Assembly: GCA_018907035.1 (NCBI GenBank)
Contig: JACCIC010000093.1
Coordinates: 1,988,001 to 2,052,000 of the forward strand
Direction of reading: 5' to 3'
DNA from: Sycobia sp. Sy_11
Taxonomy: Eukaryota; Arthropoda; Insecta; Hymenoptera; Epichrysomallidae
Length of the DNA: 64,000 nucleotides
Positions 1 to 9,829 of the stretch are shown piece by piece (position 1 is the stretch's first letter; every line of letters starts with the position of its first letter). A model generated the notes under the pieces. The model ran no database searches and was not told the origin of the DNA. It saw nothing but the letters and a program-made list of their open reading frames with translations. The position numbers were made by a program, and so were the translations under genes.

Positions 1-27
1 AGTTATTATAAATTATATGTACAATAC

Positions 28-201
28 CTTTTGAAGGTGAGATAATTCATTGTGCGTATCTTCACTACACTCTAATGCTTCTTCTTCATCTAAAGTACGT
101 TCATCATCATAATCGTTTACCATAATAGCGGAACCAGGACCCATTTCAAAGTCCCGGTCAGCTCTGCAACGTTTCGAGCGTCGAGATTCATCCCGACTCA
201 T
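28..201 (-). CDS. MIER1: MIER1-like transcriptional co-repressor, N-terminal coding exon (partial)
   Basis: This exon encodes the first 58 residues of a protein starting MSRDESRR. Residues 29-41 (NDYDDERTLDEEE) closely match the acidic N-terminal DFDDERTLEEEE segment of vertebrate MIER1, a SANT/ELM2 protein that recruits HDAC1/2 to chromatin in the nucleus. The exon ends in phase 0 after a Lys codon at a good minus-strand donor (AAAG then GTATTG, intron starting at position 27). The next residues of the family (acidic region, ELM2, SANT) must be encoded to the left of the window. The reading frame is open upstream to an ATG at 240, but a possible acceptor (TTTTATAAG) lies between the two ATGs, so I prefer the start at 201 with 5'UTR in an earlier exon. 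Homology is from memory of the family motif; the ELM2 and SANT domains are not visible here. Confidence 0.78.
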
Positions 202-812
202 TTTTCGCCAACCTCTTATAAAATAAAAATTAAACTTCATTAACTAAATAGCATAAAAAAAAAAAATAAGAAAAATATATCAACAAACCTATCCTTAGGT
301 ATCGTGAATGAAAATATTTAACTTAAGATATTTAAGGTATCTTTGGAGTTCAAAACACAATTCCACCGCTCGATGATATTAACATTTTTAATAATAACTT
401 CTTTCATATAACAATTTCCTTCTTTATCGTTGCCGTCTCGTCATCTTTCCTTAATACTACGCATCGACAAAGCACAACGCACAGTTTAGTTTCTAACCTT
501 AAATGTATGCAGATATGCATAAAGTTAAACCGTTCTGTGTTATAGGGTTAATCAAGCCAATTTATATTTCATGTTATAATCATTCATAGTTTCTTAAAAA
601 TGTAATGAACTTCATTTTATAATATTATTTGATAATTTGTTTTATAATATTTTTCAATTGATGTTTTTCCACTTCATCTTATAAAATTTAAAGGATGTAC
701 TCTGTAACGACTGTAACAGATCTCTACAGTAATCGTAATGTTGTTGCACTCTGATCCTGACTCTTAAATCCTAATATCCTCACCTTATTGATGTACTTAT
801 AAACTTATAAAC

Positions 813-844
<32 letters not shown>

Positions 845-850
845 CATACG

Positions 851-914
<64 letters not shown>

Positions 915-1440
915 GGGCTTTGATATTGCTAATCTGGTTGACCAAGTCGTGGTCTAAACTCTAAACTCCAAGTCCACTCAAATACAAAATGACATCCAAA
1001 TGCCAACCAACGATGCCCGGCTTTGCCCGCGCATCACGATTCACGAACAAATATTTTTCTATTTATATATATCCATAATATATCCACTATAGTGCGAAAT
1101 TGCGATTGCCAAAAAACATCGTTGACGCAACATCTTGCGGTAATATTTAGAACTGAAAATACAAAACATATTATACAAGATCACGGGGAAAAATTCATTT
1201 ATAGAGCAGTTATCTGCTACTAAATACGATACTAACGGCAGAGAGCGGAATTAAAAATATGACAGCCATAAATGTACAAAAGTATACTAAAATATTGCAT
1301 ATTTATACGGAGTCTGTTTCGCAAAGAACTCCGGTAAGTTGCCGATAAGTTGATATGGCAATGCTGGAATGCATTTTCCTATACTCCCCATGTGAATGTC
1401 ATGAATGGTTAGGAAACTGTCAGTTTTCTACTATTGACGT
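202..1440. other. AT-rich region upstream of the MIER1-like exon
   Basis: This stretch probably contains the 5' non-coding part and promoter of the minus-strand MIER1-like gene, but I see no TATA box or clear first exon. From about 812 to 908 it holds a compound microsatellite: (TA)n, then (CA)n, then (TA)n. No protein-like reading frame stands out. Confidence 0.4.
812..908. repeat. Compound (TA)n-(CA)n-(TA)n microsatellite
   Basis: Nearly uninterrupted TA dinucleotides flank a core of CA dinucleotides, read directly from the sequence. Confidence 0.95.
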
Positions 1441-1452
1441 AATCAGTGAAAA

Positions 1453-1703
1453 TAAACGGTCAAGTACGGTATTTTGACTTACTGGTGACTTACTGGGATA
1501 TGGTTTCGTTGAGTTTGCTTCAGTAAGCAGCTGATCGCGCTCATTTTCACAAAACTTCATCGAACAGCTGATTGCGCCAATATACATGTATGTATATAAG
1601 CAAGATTAGTGTAAAAGTTTGCATGTGTATTACACATTTGAATTTAAATAAAAACCTTTTTAAAAGGTTTCAAATCGAATTTTAATAGTTTTTATTATGG
1701 ACT
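1453..1703 (+). repeat. Interspersed repeat A, copy 1
   Basis: The segment is present again in reverse complement at about 6435-6690. Shared blocks include GGTATTTTGACTTACTGGTG, GAGTTTGCTTCAGTA, CAGCTGAT and ATCGAATTTTAATAGTTTTT. Identity looks about 80-85% by eye, with small indels. It also contains an internal short repeat, CAGCTGATCGCGC and CAGCTGATTGCGCC, about 55 bp apart. No coding capacity is visible. It may be a terminal repeat of a larger element or a short non-autonomous element. Confidence 0.8.
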
Positions 1704-1989
1704 TCATAATACTTGGTTTTGATATTATGCTTTTTACATTTAACAGAATTATTTATATTTGACATGAATTAATTATAAATATTTATATATATATATTAGG
1801 AATAGATATAATTAGTAGCATCCCTCGACTCGACTTCGCCCGAGATAATAATTTAACCGATTTTTTAAATAGTCCAATAATACATAAGTAAAAATACTCT
1901 CTATATAAAAATCGATATTACTATAAATAATTGACTGTAATTTACCTATCGTTGCTTCTGTATATACAGTATGTATATACAGAATGTGC

Positions 1990-2074
1990 AACCGTATTTA
2001 ATTTACATATATATGTATATTAAATACGGCTTTTATGGGGAAAATTGTACTTTCGAGTTCGAGTGGTAGAAAAA
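1990..2074 (+). repeat. Short direct repeat B, copy 1
   Basis: The block TATGGGGAAAATTGTACTTT, followed by a closely matching GGTAGAAAAA segment, recurs in the same orientation at about 4950-5022, just past the mariner element. The pair brackets both the Kolobok-like and mariner insertions. It could be an old duplication or the remains of an element into which the transposons inserted. Confidence 0.65.
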
Positions 2075-2276
2075 GATATCCAAGTGTCTCGAGACGATGA
2101 AATACAATACTCCCCGTAGAAATCGTCCAGAGACGCCTGGCCATTGCATTCTAACATCCGGACATGAAACTCCTAGTAGATATCGTCCTGAGGCAATGGG
2201 ATATCGTGTTCAACCGCAAAATGTTGGGTTGCGAATAGCGTATTTTTTAAGGCAGTATTTTCCTTTACAACTTTGA
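2070..2276 (+). other. Short open frame with internal repeat, interrupted by a transposon end
   Basis: A frame with a Met at 2097 contains a twice-repeated motif of the form TP(R/S)R-x-RPE. The Kolobok-like element begins inside it at 2251. If the element and one TTAA copy are removed, the frame stays open into sequence after 3859 and stops near 3915. I do not recognise a family. It may be chance or the relic of another repeat's coding region. Confidence 0.2.
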
Positions 2277-3859
2277 AAAAAATGTTTTTTTACATGTTTC
2301 GAAAGTAAATCTATTCAAGAAAGTTAGCTAAAAATTTTAGAAAGATTCAAGTAGTCTAACTATACTTTTTCACCTTTCGAACACACTTACCTGATCGCGC
2401 TATTCCGATCCGCCCAGCGCGCGCGCGCCGGATAAGTCATCTACCTGGCCTTGTTCGCTGCAGCAGCTGTTCTCCTATTGTAAATCAAACGTGCAAGTGA
2501 TGCGAAGAAAATTTCAATTCAAAGGAGAAAATCTCAGACTGCAAAACCGATGTCCGGAGAAAAAAACGAAAAAAGTAGCTAAACCGAAGAAAGTTGTGAA
2601 GAAACCAAAAGTCGTGATTAAAACAATGAAGACTGCTGATCTAAGTATCAAATTAATGAAGGAGTTATCTAAAAACTACAGTCTTACAATTGAAAGAAAT
2701 TCAAATTCCGTAGAAGACATGTGAAACGAGATCTGGGCCGCCTATTACCACAAAATCTCAACAGACTCCAAACCACAGCATACGTACTGTTTAGATAGCA
2801 GGCGCAAGTATAAGAAGGTCAAAGCAAACAACGCTTTAAAAAATTATAAACATCATCCTGCTCTTGCTAGTGACGTACAAGAGGTGCTGAAACCGATCTA
2901 CGAAGATCTAACAAAAACGGAATTGCTGGAGAGATGTTTGGGCAGAAACACTCAAAATACCAATGAGTGTTTCAACTCAACAGTTTGAGCTATGGCACCG
3001 AAGCATGTTTATAATGGGAAAAAATCAATAAAATTGCATGTCTTACTGCTGCCTGCATTTTTCGTGAAGGATTCAGCCCACTTTTGAAAATAATGGAAAA
3101 CCGCCACGCAGATCGCAAATATACATGACCACCAGCGCATCGTTCTAGAGAACCGCCGCTCGACTGTGGTTTCTAAAGAGAGCAGAACTAAAAAAAAGGA
3201 GGCTAAATTAGATGAAAATACTCGTCTGGAACAAGTTGAAGGCATATTGCATGGCCCAGGCATCACTGATTGAGCGTAAGATAATTTTTTCTACGATTTT
3301 TCACTTACAAAAACTTTAAACGCGTTTTTCTCAAAACAGCGTTTTCAAGTACCGTGGTCGTGAAAACTAAAAAACTATTGAACCAATTCTTATGAAATTT
3401 TAAACACATATTCTATATGTTTGTATCAACCGTCCTAACTACAATCAACTTAAAATTTTAATTTTAACTATATTGTTATTGACAAAAAAGACGAAAAAAA
3501 GCAATTTTTTTTCTTGCTTATTTTAGCCGCCATTTTGTTGATTTTGCACGTACATAAAATATTCTAGTTAGATCGGTTTCTGAAGTCCTATTGAACATCA
3601 ACTATTTGATTTTTTGTTTCAGACCATCCGTTGGCAAGATTTTACGACCATGACAACATTACCTACTTTTTGAGGTGTTAGCTTTGACCATACTTTACAT
3701 GTATAAAAAATGTATAAAATAAATAAAAAAAATTTTTTTATGTACATCAAGAGTGTATTTATTAAGCATTTCAAATCCTACATCCATATCTTCAATGGCA
3801 TTCTCAGAAAACATTCACAAAAATAGCGTTTTTTCAAGGGTCTAAAGTAGAATGCTGCC
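2251..3859 (+). mobile_element. Kolobok-like DNA transposon (TTAA target duplication, decayed)
   Basis: The left end is GGCAGTATTTTCCTTTA and the reverse complement of the right end is GGCAGCATTCTACTTTA, 14 of 17 bases matching. Weaker similarity continues to about 45 bp. Each end abuts a TTAA (2247-2250 and 3860-3863). TTAA duplication is established for Kolobok and piggyBac elements; the transposase fragment inside is not piggyBac-like and resembles the Mutator-like/Kolobok transposase domain group. The element is about 1.6 kb and cannot be autonomous because the coding region has stops. The superfamily name is inference; the ends and flanks are seen directly. Confidence 0.75.
2491..3265 (+). 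pseudogene. Degenerate transposase of the Kolobok-like element (Mutator-like transposase domain)
   Basis: The frame from 2491 reads a basic Lys/Pro-rich stretch and then a region ending near a TGA at 2722. The same frame continues with IWAAYYHKISTDSKPQH and later LGRNTQNTNECFNSTV followed by a second TGA where a Trp codon is expected, then APKHVYNGKKS. The order IWA...FHKLSTDE-PQH, then TQN-NE--N--VW-R-PK, is the C-terminal half of a transposase family I recognise from many insect and cnidarian genomes, often annotated as a Mutator-like transposase domain. Further stops follow before 3265, including a basic tail rich in Lys/Arg. The N-terminal half, with most catalytic acidic residues, is missing, so this is an internally deleted, inactive copy. 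Confidence 0.7.
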
Positions 3860-3925
3860 TTAAGCGGACACTGGATATTGCCTATTGATTTATGCAGAAG
3901 TGACGATGTATTATAAATATACATA

Positions 3926-4926
3926 GTTTCGAGGTGTTCAAAAAGTAACGAGAACTTTTAAAGTTTGCGGGTTTCGAGAGTCTGCTTGTATAAAATTTTT
4001 TTTATTATGTTGGTACGCAGGCACCTGGAGTACGATAAAATTTTTAGCAATATTCATTGTTTACTTTTTAAGTGGTAGCCGCTAACGTTAGACGTGTTTT
4101 TTAAGCTCGGCGATTTTCCTTTGTGAAAAAAATGGAGCAACGAATTTGTATTCCATTTTACGTAAAAAATGAAATAAATTGTAGTGAAGTTTGTAAAATG
4201 ATAACAAAGGCATATGGCTAGACTGCTATGAGTAAAGCAAGGATTTACGAATGGTATAAGCATCTCCAAAATGGCCGCGAAAACGTTGAAGATGACGATC
4301 GACCCGGACACCCAAGCACATCAACAATGATGAAAACGTGAAAAAGTGAAAGAAATGGTTATCAGAAATCTCCGAATCACAATCAAAGAAGTCGCTGATG
4401 ATATTGGCATATTAGTTGGCTCATGCCATGGAATTTTTTCGGATGTTTTTGATATCAAACGTGTGGCAGCAAAATTTGTTCCAAAATTGTTGAATTTCGA
4501 ACAAATACAGCGGCAAATGGAAGTTGCTCAGGAGTCGCTAAATCAAGGTAATAACGATGAAATACTACTAAAACGTGTTATAACAGGTACCGAAACATAG
4601 GTTTACGGATATGATATCGAAACTACGGCTCCATCGTCCCAGTGAAGGCATTCTGGATCGCCAAGACCCAAGAAGGCTCGATAAACGAAAATCGCTGAGT
4701 TAAAAAAACACGTCTAACGTTAACGGCTGCCACTTAAAAAGTAAGCAAGGAATATTGTTGAAAATTTTATCGCATTTCAGGGGCATGCATACCAATATAA
4801 TAAAAAAATTATTTTTTATACAGGCGGACTCTTCAACATTTTTCACTCCACAAATTTTATATACAGGCGGACTCTCCAAACCCGCGAAATTTAAAAATTC
4901 GCGTTACTTTTTGAACACACTTCGTT
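3926..4926 (+). mobile_element. Mariner-like element, internally deleted, with long inverted ends
   Basis: The element lies between TA dinucleotides (3924-3925 and 4927-4928), as expected for Tc1/mariner. Both ends share GTGTTCAAAAAGTAACG and then the GCGGGTTT and AGAGTC(T/C)GC blocks. The inverted similarity continues for about 180 bp, including GCCG(C/T)TAACGTTAGACGTG, far longer than the roughly 30-bp ends usual for mariner. The right arm carries a tandem duplication of about 40 bp around the repeated ACAGGCGGACTCT. The centre holds only the 5' half of a mariner transposase. Confidence 0.85.
4132..4686 (+). pseudogene. Broken 5' half of a mariner transposase
   Basis: A frame from the ATG at 4132 gives a mariner helix-turn-helix N-terminus (motifs YEWYKHLQNGRE and EDDDRPGHPST) but has a TAG at 4219. 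A frameshift near 4325 and another near 4342 move the frame to the open stretch at 4346-4600 (VIRNLRITIKEVADDIG, FVPKLLNFEQIQ, LKRVITG). The family motif TGDE, which carries the first catalytic Asp, reads TGTE here and is followed by a stop. The frame resumes as VYGYDIET, and PRPKKAR is followed by a stop at 4681. The region with the other two catalytic Asp residues is absent, replaced by the inverted copy of the element's own left end. The copy is dead. Confidence 0.85.
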
Positions 4927-4949
4927 TATATACGTGTATATATACATAT

Positions 4950-5022
4950 ACATATATATGTATATTACATATGTTTTCTATGGGGAAAATTGTACTTTCG
5001 CGTTCCAGCGGTAGAAAAACTT
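4950..5022 (+). repeat. Short direct repeat B, copy 2
   Basis: This is the second copy of the TATGGGGAAAATTGTACTTT block, with the same downstream GGTAGAAAAA, in the same orientation as at 1990-2074. Confidence 0.65.
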
Positions 5023-5187
5023 AAACTGAATTGCTTTTATTATTTTCGTTTTATTTTATTTATTAATTTATTTTTATTTTTAATTTTAATATAATTTATT
5101 GTAGTAATAAATTTTATTTTAGATACTACTGGGGTGAATATAAACAAGGACATTCTGGCTGTCATTGTTTTAGCTAATATATTGTAT

Positions 5188-5227
5188 TATAAAGACTGTA
5201 AGACCGATAAAAATATTTATTAATTTG
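5188..5227 (+). repeat. Hairpin-MITE family C, single arm
   Basis: This 40-bp block contains GACTGTAAGACCGATAAAAA followed by TATTTATTAATTT. The same sequence forms one arm of the palindrome at 11479-11562 and of the hairpin at 33702-33801. Only one arm is obvious here, directly before the GC-rich block. Confidence 0.65.
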
Positions 5228-5236
5228 ATATATATA

Positions 5237-6410
5237 TATATGTATTGTAACGGGGTGGATTCAATTCTTCGAACTCCTGCTCGAATAACGACGGGCAACC
5301 GCTCCCGTACGGTCCACTCGCAACCCACGTCTTTCCAGCCTCTCGCCGTCCGGGGAATAAGCACCCGTCGGTGTCGGAGTCTCGGCGCGCTACAGCGCGC
5401 CGGCCCGTTACATAGAAAAAAATCGGCTCGCGCAGGGGCGAGCCTACTCACCTATTTCGTACGCGGTGCTCCGGCAACGAGCACCACGTCTGCAGCTAAC
5501 TCAAATCGCACGGCGGAAACTCTTCGCCGTGCCCGCGGAGGCGGGTGGATTCTGCGCGCAATATCAGCGCGATACGGGAAATTATGCAGGGGAGATAGTA
5601 ACTGGCAGCGAGAAAGGAAAGAAAATGTAGGAGCAAACGCGAACGTGTTGTTCAAATATAAATTTTTATTACTGGCACGACAATCTCTCGGTCTACAATA
5701 TTGAAAAGACGCGAGGCTCGCGCGCCTGTAATAGCGTCCGCAAAAAGCGCAAACCGCAATACGCGCACACACACACTCTCTCTCTATCTCACACGCTCGT
5801 CCGCCCGCTGGCGGTGCGCCTTGCAACGGTGCATTCGCTCAAACTGATCTGAATATACTCTCGACAGGGCGTCCCCCAGGAGTACCGGCGGCAACGCCGG
5901 GCGGCACACAGAATCACACGCGGACGCAGAACGACAGCGAACCGCCTGCACCGTCTGCGCCAACACAAAACGGACGCGAACACCAACGTGGCATGCGCAG
6001 GGCGACGGCGGGAGTTGCTGAGCCTTCCGCACGGTCCCGGTGATGCCAACGGTCGCCGGCTCTAGTAGACGATCTTCTCAGGTTGCGTACTCCGCTCGTA
6101 CGCTTGGTCGGGGCGAAGTCGCGAGGTCCCGTTTTCCTCCGCAGAACGTGTAAAAAACACGCACAGCGACGACTCTGCCGTACTCACTTTTCTTTCTTTC
6201 TCGACTCCGGCTCGCGTGGCTCTCCTCCGTCCATGCAAAAACTAGACTAAAAAGAAACTACTCTTTTCTCCTCTCCGCTACGACCCTTCGCTCTCCTTCT
6301 CCTCGCTCTGCTCTCCTCCGCCGGCCAGCCGGCCGGTCGCAACGAAGTCGTGCAATGTTTACACTCGGCGCACGCCGCGGCTGACGAGTCGCATTTCGGT
6401 TGCGGCCTTA
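5237..6410. mobile_element. GC-rich block, possible solo LTR
   Basis: An abrupt switch from AT-rich to GC-rich DNA begins at TGTAACGGGGTGG, a start typical of insect Gypsy/BEL long terminal repeats, inside a TA run. The block carries several overlapping open frames on both strands, none resembling a known protein; they are explained by base composition. It ends near the start of repeat A copy 2. I could not fix the right boundary or a target duplication, and no second LTR or pol sequence is present, so the LTR identity is tentative. A CpG-rich regulatory island is the alternative. Confidence 0.35.
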
Positions 6411-6434
6411 TAAGTAATTGTAGTCGATTGTCTA

Positions 6435-6690
6435 TTATAAAAACTATTAAAATTCGATCTGAAACATTCTTTAAAAAGTCATTTATTGAAATTCAAATGT
6501 GTCATACACATAAAAACGTTTACACTAAACTTGCTTATGTATATATGTATACATGGGCGCGACCATTAACGACCAGCTGTTCGACGGGGTTTTATGGATG
6601 GGATCAGCTGCCTACTGAAGCAAACTCAACAGAACGATATCCCCGTAAGTCACCAGTAAGTCAAAATACCGTATCTGACCGTTTAATTCC
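6435..6690 (-). repeat. Interspersed repeat A, copy 2 (inverted)
   Basis: This is the reverse-complement partner of 1453-1703, for example CTGAAGCAAACTCAAC and CACCAGTAAGTCAAAATACC. The two copies enclose about 4.7 kb containing the Kolobok-like element, the mariner and the GC-rich block. Confidence 0.8.
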
Positions 6691-6734
6691 TCTAAATACA
6701 TCAGTGGCGGAAAACTTCGGTAGTGAGAAGGAGT

Positions 6735-6900
6735 GGAATGTCCGCTAAAATCGTGTCAAATTATTTGGTGGGACTTCATGCCAGAATCGGCAACAAGGTA
6801 GTGACACTCTGTGAGGTTGCAAATCGAAACTACATCTCTGTATAATTTTTTATGAACTTTTCTCATGTAAAACGAGCGTAGGTTCCACCCCTTCTCTCTA
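6735..6900 (-). repeat. Interspersed repeat D, copy 1
   Basis: In reverse complement this reads GGTAGAGAG-like sequence, TTTTACATGAGAAAAG, ATAAAAAATTA, GCAACCTCACAGAGTGTC, ATTTGACA and CATTCCACTCCTTCTC. The same order of blocks occurs on the plus strand at 9830-10220. No coding region is seen. Confidence 0.7.
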
Positions 6901-8108
6901 CTCTCCATAATGGAGACACTGATGCAAGAGAGAAATGTCCGAGTTATGGACTTTTTGTTTCTCTCGCACAATTACTCTGATTGTTTAAATGTTTGCAGAT
7001 GTGTTTGTCGTACTTTGTTTGCTTCTTGCTTTTTAATTATTTTCTTGAGCTTTATAGGTGGATTGAACCAGAAGCTATCAACCAATTACAATAATTATGC
7101 GAGAAAGAAAAAAAAACCCATAAGTCGAAAGCCTCTTTCTCTCTCTATCTTTCTCATACCTTTCCTCGTCGTTTTAACAAAAAATTTATATATTAGACCA
7201 GTGGCAGTAGGTATACGCAGCAGAAATATACGTTTCTCCTATACTGTATACCATTTTTATTAGTGAACTGCCTCCCTACTCCTTCCCCGGAGCAAGAGAG
7301 AAAACACGACTCCAGACCTATCTCTGTCATTCAATATACACTTCAAAGCATCTGTTTAAGCGCGTGGTATAATATATAAGTCTAAGGTTTGAACACAGTA
7401 AGTAGTCTCCATGTATAGATGCTCTAAGTTAAAGTCACATATATGGTTGTGTTGCAGCATGTGCAAATCACTGCACACATTGCACCCCCCCCCCGCATCT
7501 ACGTCAGGTTTGCTACGCAACTTCGAGCCTTTATGACTTCGTAAGAAATAAAAACCGTTCTTAGCCAAAATATCCTAAAATACCAAAGTAAAAATAATCC
7601 ATAACCAAAGCAAATGTTGGGTCACATCTCAGTTTAGTATTGTAATTGAGGTGATATATGGCGTTCGCAAAAGCCGCTGAAAACTCTGTAATCACTTCAT
7701 TACATTTAAATCCGTGATAAATTTCATCGGTGTAATATAATAACAATTAAAAAATATTGGTATAATATGGTCATAAAACTATTGCATAATTGACAAAATA
7801 ATATAGAAAATAATTTACTCAGTTTATATAACAATAATACCAACGAATATAAACTTTAATAACCATCATCTCTTATGTAAGTATAATGAGAGCTGAACTA
7901 CTGCAGTATCAAGGTTATTCAGGCCCCTGATGTAAATGCAATCGTATATAAAATCCGTATGCCGAGACAAATTATCCTTGTACAAATAATAAATACACAA
8001 TATTGATAAAAATTATATTATATTTCTATTTTACAGAAATAATAAAATAATTATATACATTATTCATATACATATAATGATAGTACAGCATATCATTTAT
8101 AACCCTTA
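6901..8108. other. AT-rich spacer
   Basis: No protein-like frame, RNA gene or repeat boundary is convincing here. It contains pyrimidine-rich runs near 7130-7330 and a C-run at about 7488-7496. Confidence 0.4.
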
Positions 8109-8112
8109 TTAA

Positions 8113-8252
8113 TCTTTAGACTGCCGGCATAGCTCATATATGAGCCACCTGTGACCTTGACAGCTACTCTAGAGATATGAGGTGTTTTTATGTATAAATT
8201 TTGCACATCAAAAATATCAATTTATAAGGCAAAAATGCCGGTAGTCTAAAGG
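8113..8252. mobile_element. 140-bp TTAA-flanked MITE (piggyBac-type or Kolobok-type)
   Basis: The left end TCTTTAGACTGCCGGCAT pairs with the right end, whose reverse complement is CCTTTAGACTACCGGCAT (16 of 18 matching). Each end directly abuts TTAA (8109-8112 and 8253-8256), a perfect target duplication. The interior contains a small palindrome around GCTCATATATGAGC and has no coding capacity. The length, ends and TTAA make this a clear miniature inverted-repeat element. Which autonomous family mobilised it is not shown by the sequence. Confidence 0.88.
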
Positions 8253-8472
8253 TTAATTTTTCTTTCTAGCGTGTAGCGAATGTGAATAATTTATTTGATA
8301 AGTTTTTACATACATGTTTTTGTTGTTCTTACGTACATGTTTTTGCTGAACTTAAGTTTATTTTTGAAAACTTATAATTACTTTCTGTCATCTAAAACAT
8401 TTTAAAGGAGTAGAATTATCTTTCTATCGGATTCTTTTTTTATTATTACCTTTCAAAATAACTTAATTTACA

Positions 8473-8474
<2 letters not shown>

Positions 8475-8519
<45 letters not shown>

Positions 8520-8522
8520 TAT
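8475..8522. repeat. (TA)n microsatellite
   Basis: This is an uninterrupted TA run with a single C near the right end. Confidence 0.95.
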
Positions 8523-9130
8523 AGATATTCAAAAAAAGTCATTCGTAAATAATAAAAAATAATATACTATTATATGTATATTGAGTTATTTAATTGCTAT
8601 TATAAGTATTATATATTATTTTAAAATCAGATCTTATCCTTTACTATATATATATATATATAGTGACGTTGCGGCCCTTGCCCTGGCCGACGCCACAGAA
8701 TATATTACTCACGTACACTTGGCACCTACCTGCTGGTTCCTTCGGCGGATAACGACTCGTCATCTCGTCTATTATGTCCTATTATGCTATAATTAATTAT
8801 GTTGATTTTCTATTCGTCATTTTTTATTTAATATTGATATCGGGCATTTTGGATCTATGCATATCCATCTTATATGAAAAATATTGAAATTTGAAGAATT
8901 GGCTTTATAATTTTAAAGTTTATCGTGTCGTTTTACTTAGTAAATCTATGAATTGGCATGTTTTGCCAAGAGACTGCAATGATTTCAAAATGTGAAACGA
9001 CAGATAATTATATGTTTATATATTCTTACAATAATTAGAATAATTGAGCTAAATATTATTTATTTTCCAGCAACCTATTCGAACCATTTGAATGTCACCG
9101 TTCAAGATGTCGAAAGCGCAAAATATATAT

Positions 9131-9251
9131 AAAAATATTCATATAAAAATATCTTAATCAGATAGTTCATTAAAAATATATATTATATATAAAATATATA
9201 TAACAGTTTTTTAACAACTATCTGATTAAGATGTTTTCATATGAATATTTT
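9131..9251. repeat. 120-bp hairpin repeat (MITE-like)
   Basis: The left arm, ATATCTTAATCAGATAGTT preceded by AATATTCATAT, is inverted at the right as AACTATCTGATTAAGAT followed by ATATGAATATT. The arms are about 35 bp with few mismatches and the spacer is AT-rich, about 48 bp long. The structure could form a long stem. No clear target duplication is visible. Confidence 0.75.
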
Positions 9252-9255
9252 CATA

Positions 9256-9760
9256 ATTATAATAATATAAACACTTGATTAAGGTAATTCTGTTTTTTTA
9301 TATAGAAAAAATAAATTCTTTGCATCCAATATAAGAAAATCATTTAGTTACCTCTCAGATACCATATGTATAAAATGTTAAGTTACCTATACGGTATCTT
9401 AACAATATCTAAAATGCATATTTATAGCGATCATTAAGATATCTGTCGCACATCCATACGTCGACCTTTAAGACAGCTTTAGGTAACGTCAAAGCAAATT
9501 ATATCTACCGAAGCGAAATCGAATAGTTATTTGTATGTCATTTTTGCAGCTTATTGATTAATCGTAAAGTAAACTTTCAGATGTCTATTAGACGTCTTTA
9601 CGATATACTGTAATGTACATTTAAGATGGAATTAAGATGTCTATCGTATAACTCTAAGGCGTCTTTTAAGATATCGTTTAAGTGCCCTTTGTCTGTTGAA
9701 AGTTAACTATAAATAGCCTTATAGTTATCTACGTGCTAATTGGGTATATCCCTGGCAATC
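9256..9760. other. Region with recurring TTAAGAT / AGACGTC words
   Basis: TTAAGAT or its complement appears repeatedly (near 9396, 9434, 9623, 9636 and 9676), with several TAGACGTC-like words between. The hairpin at 9131-9251 carries the same word. Such clustering is common in subterminal regions of DNA transposons, but no ends could be defined. Confidence 0.35.
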
Positions 9761-9829
9761 TCGATTCATCTCTGTTTTCGAATGTATATGACTGTCTATC
9801 TTTCCTTATGATTAATAATTGATACCTGT

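Noticed and set aside
5225..6049. Several overlapping 80-160-residue frames in the GC-rich block
   Set aside because: Both strands are open because of GC-rich composition; no motif, start context or homology.
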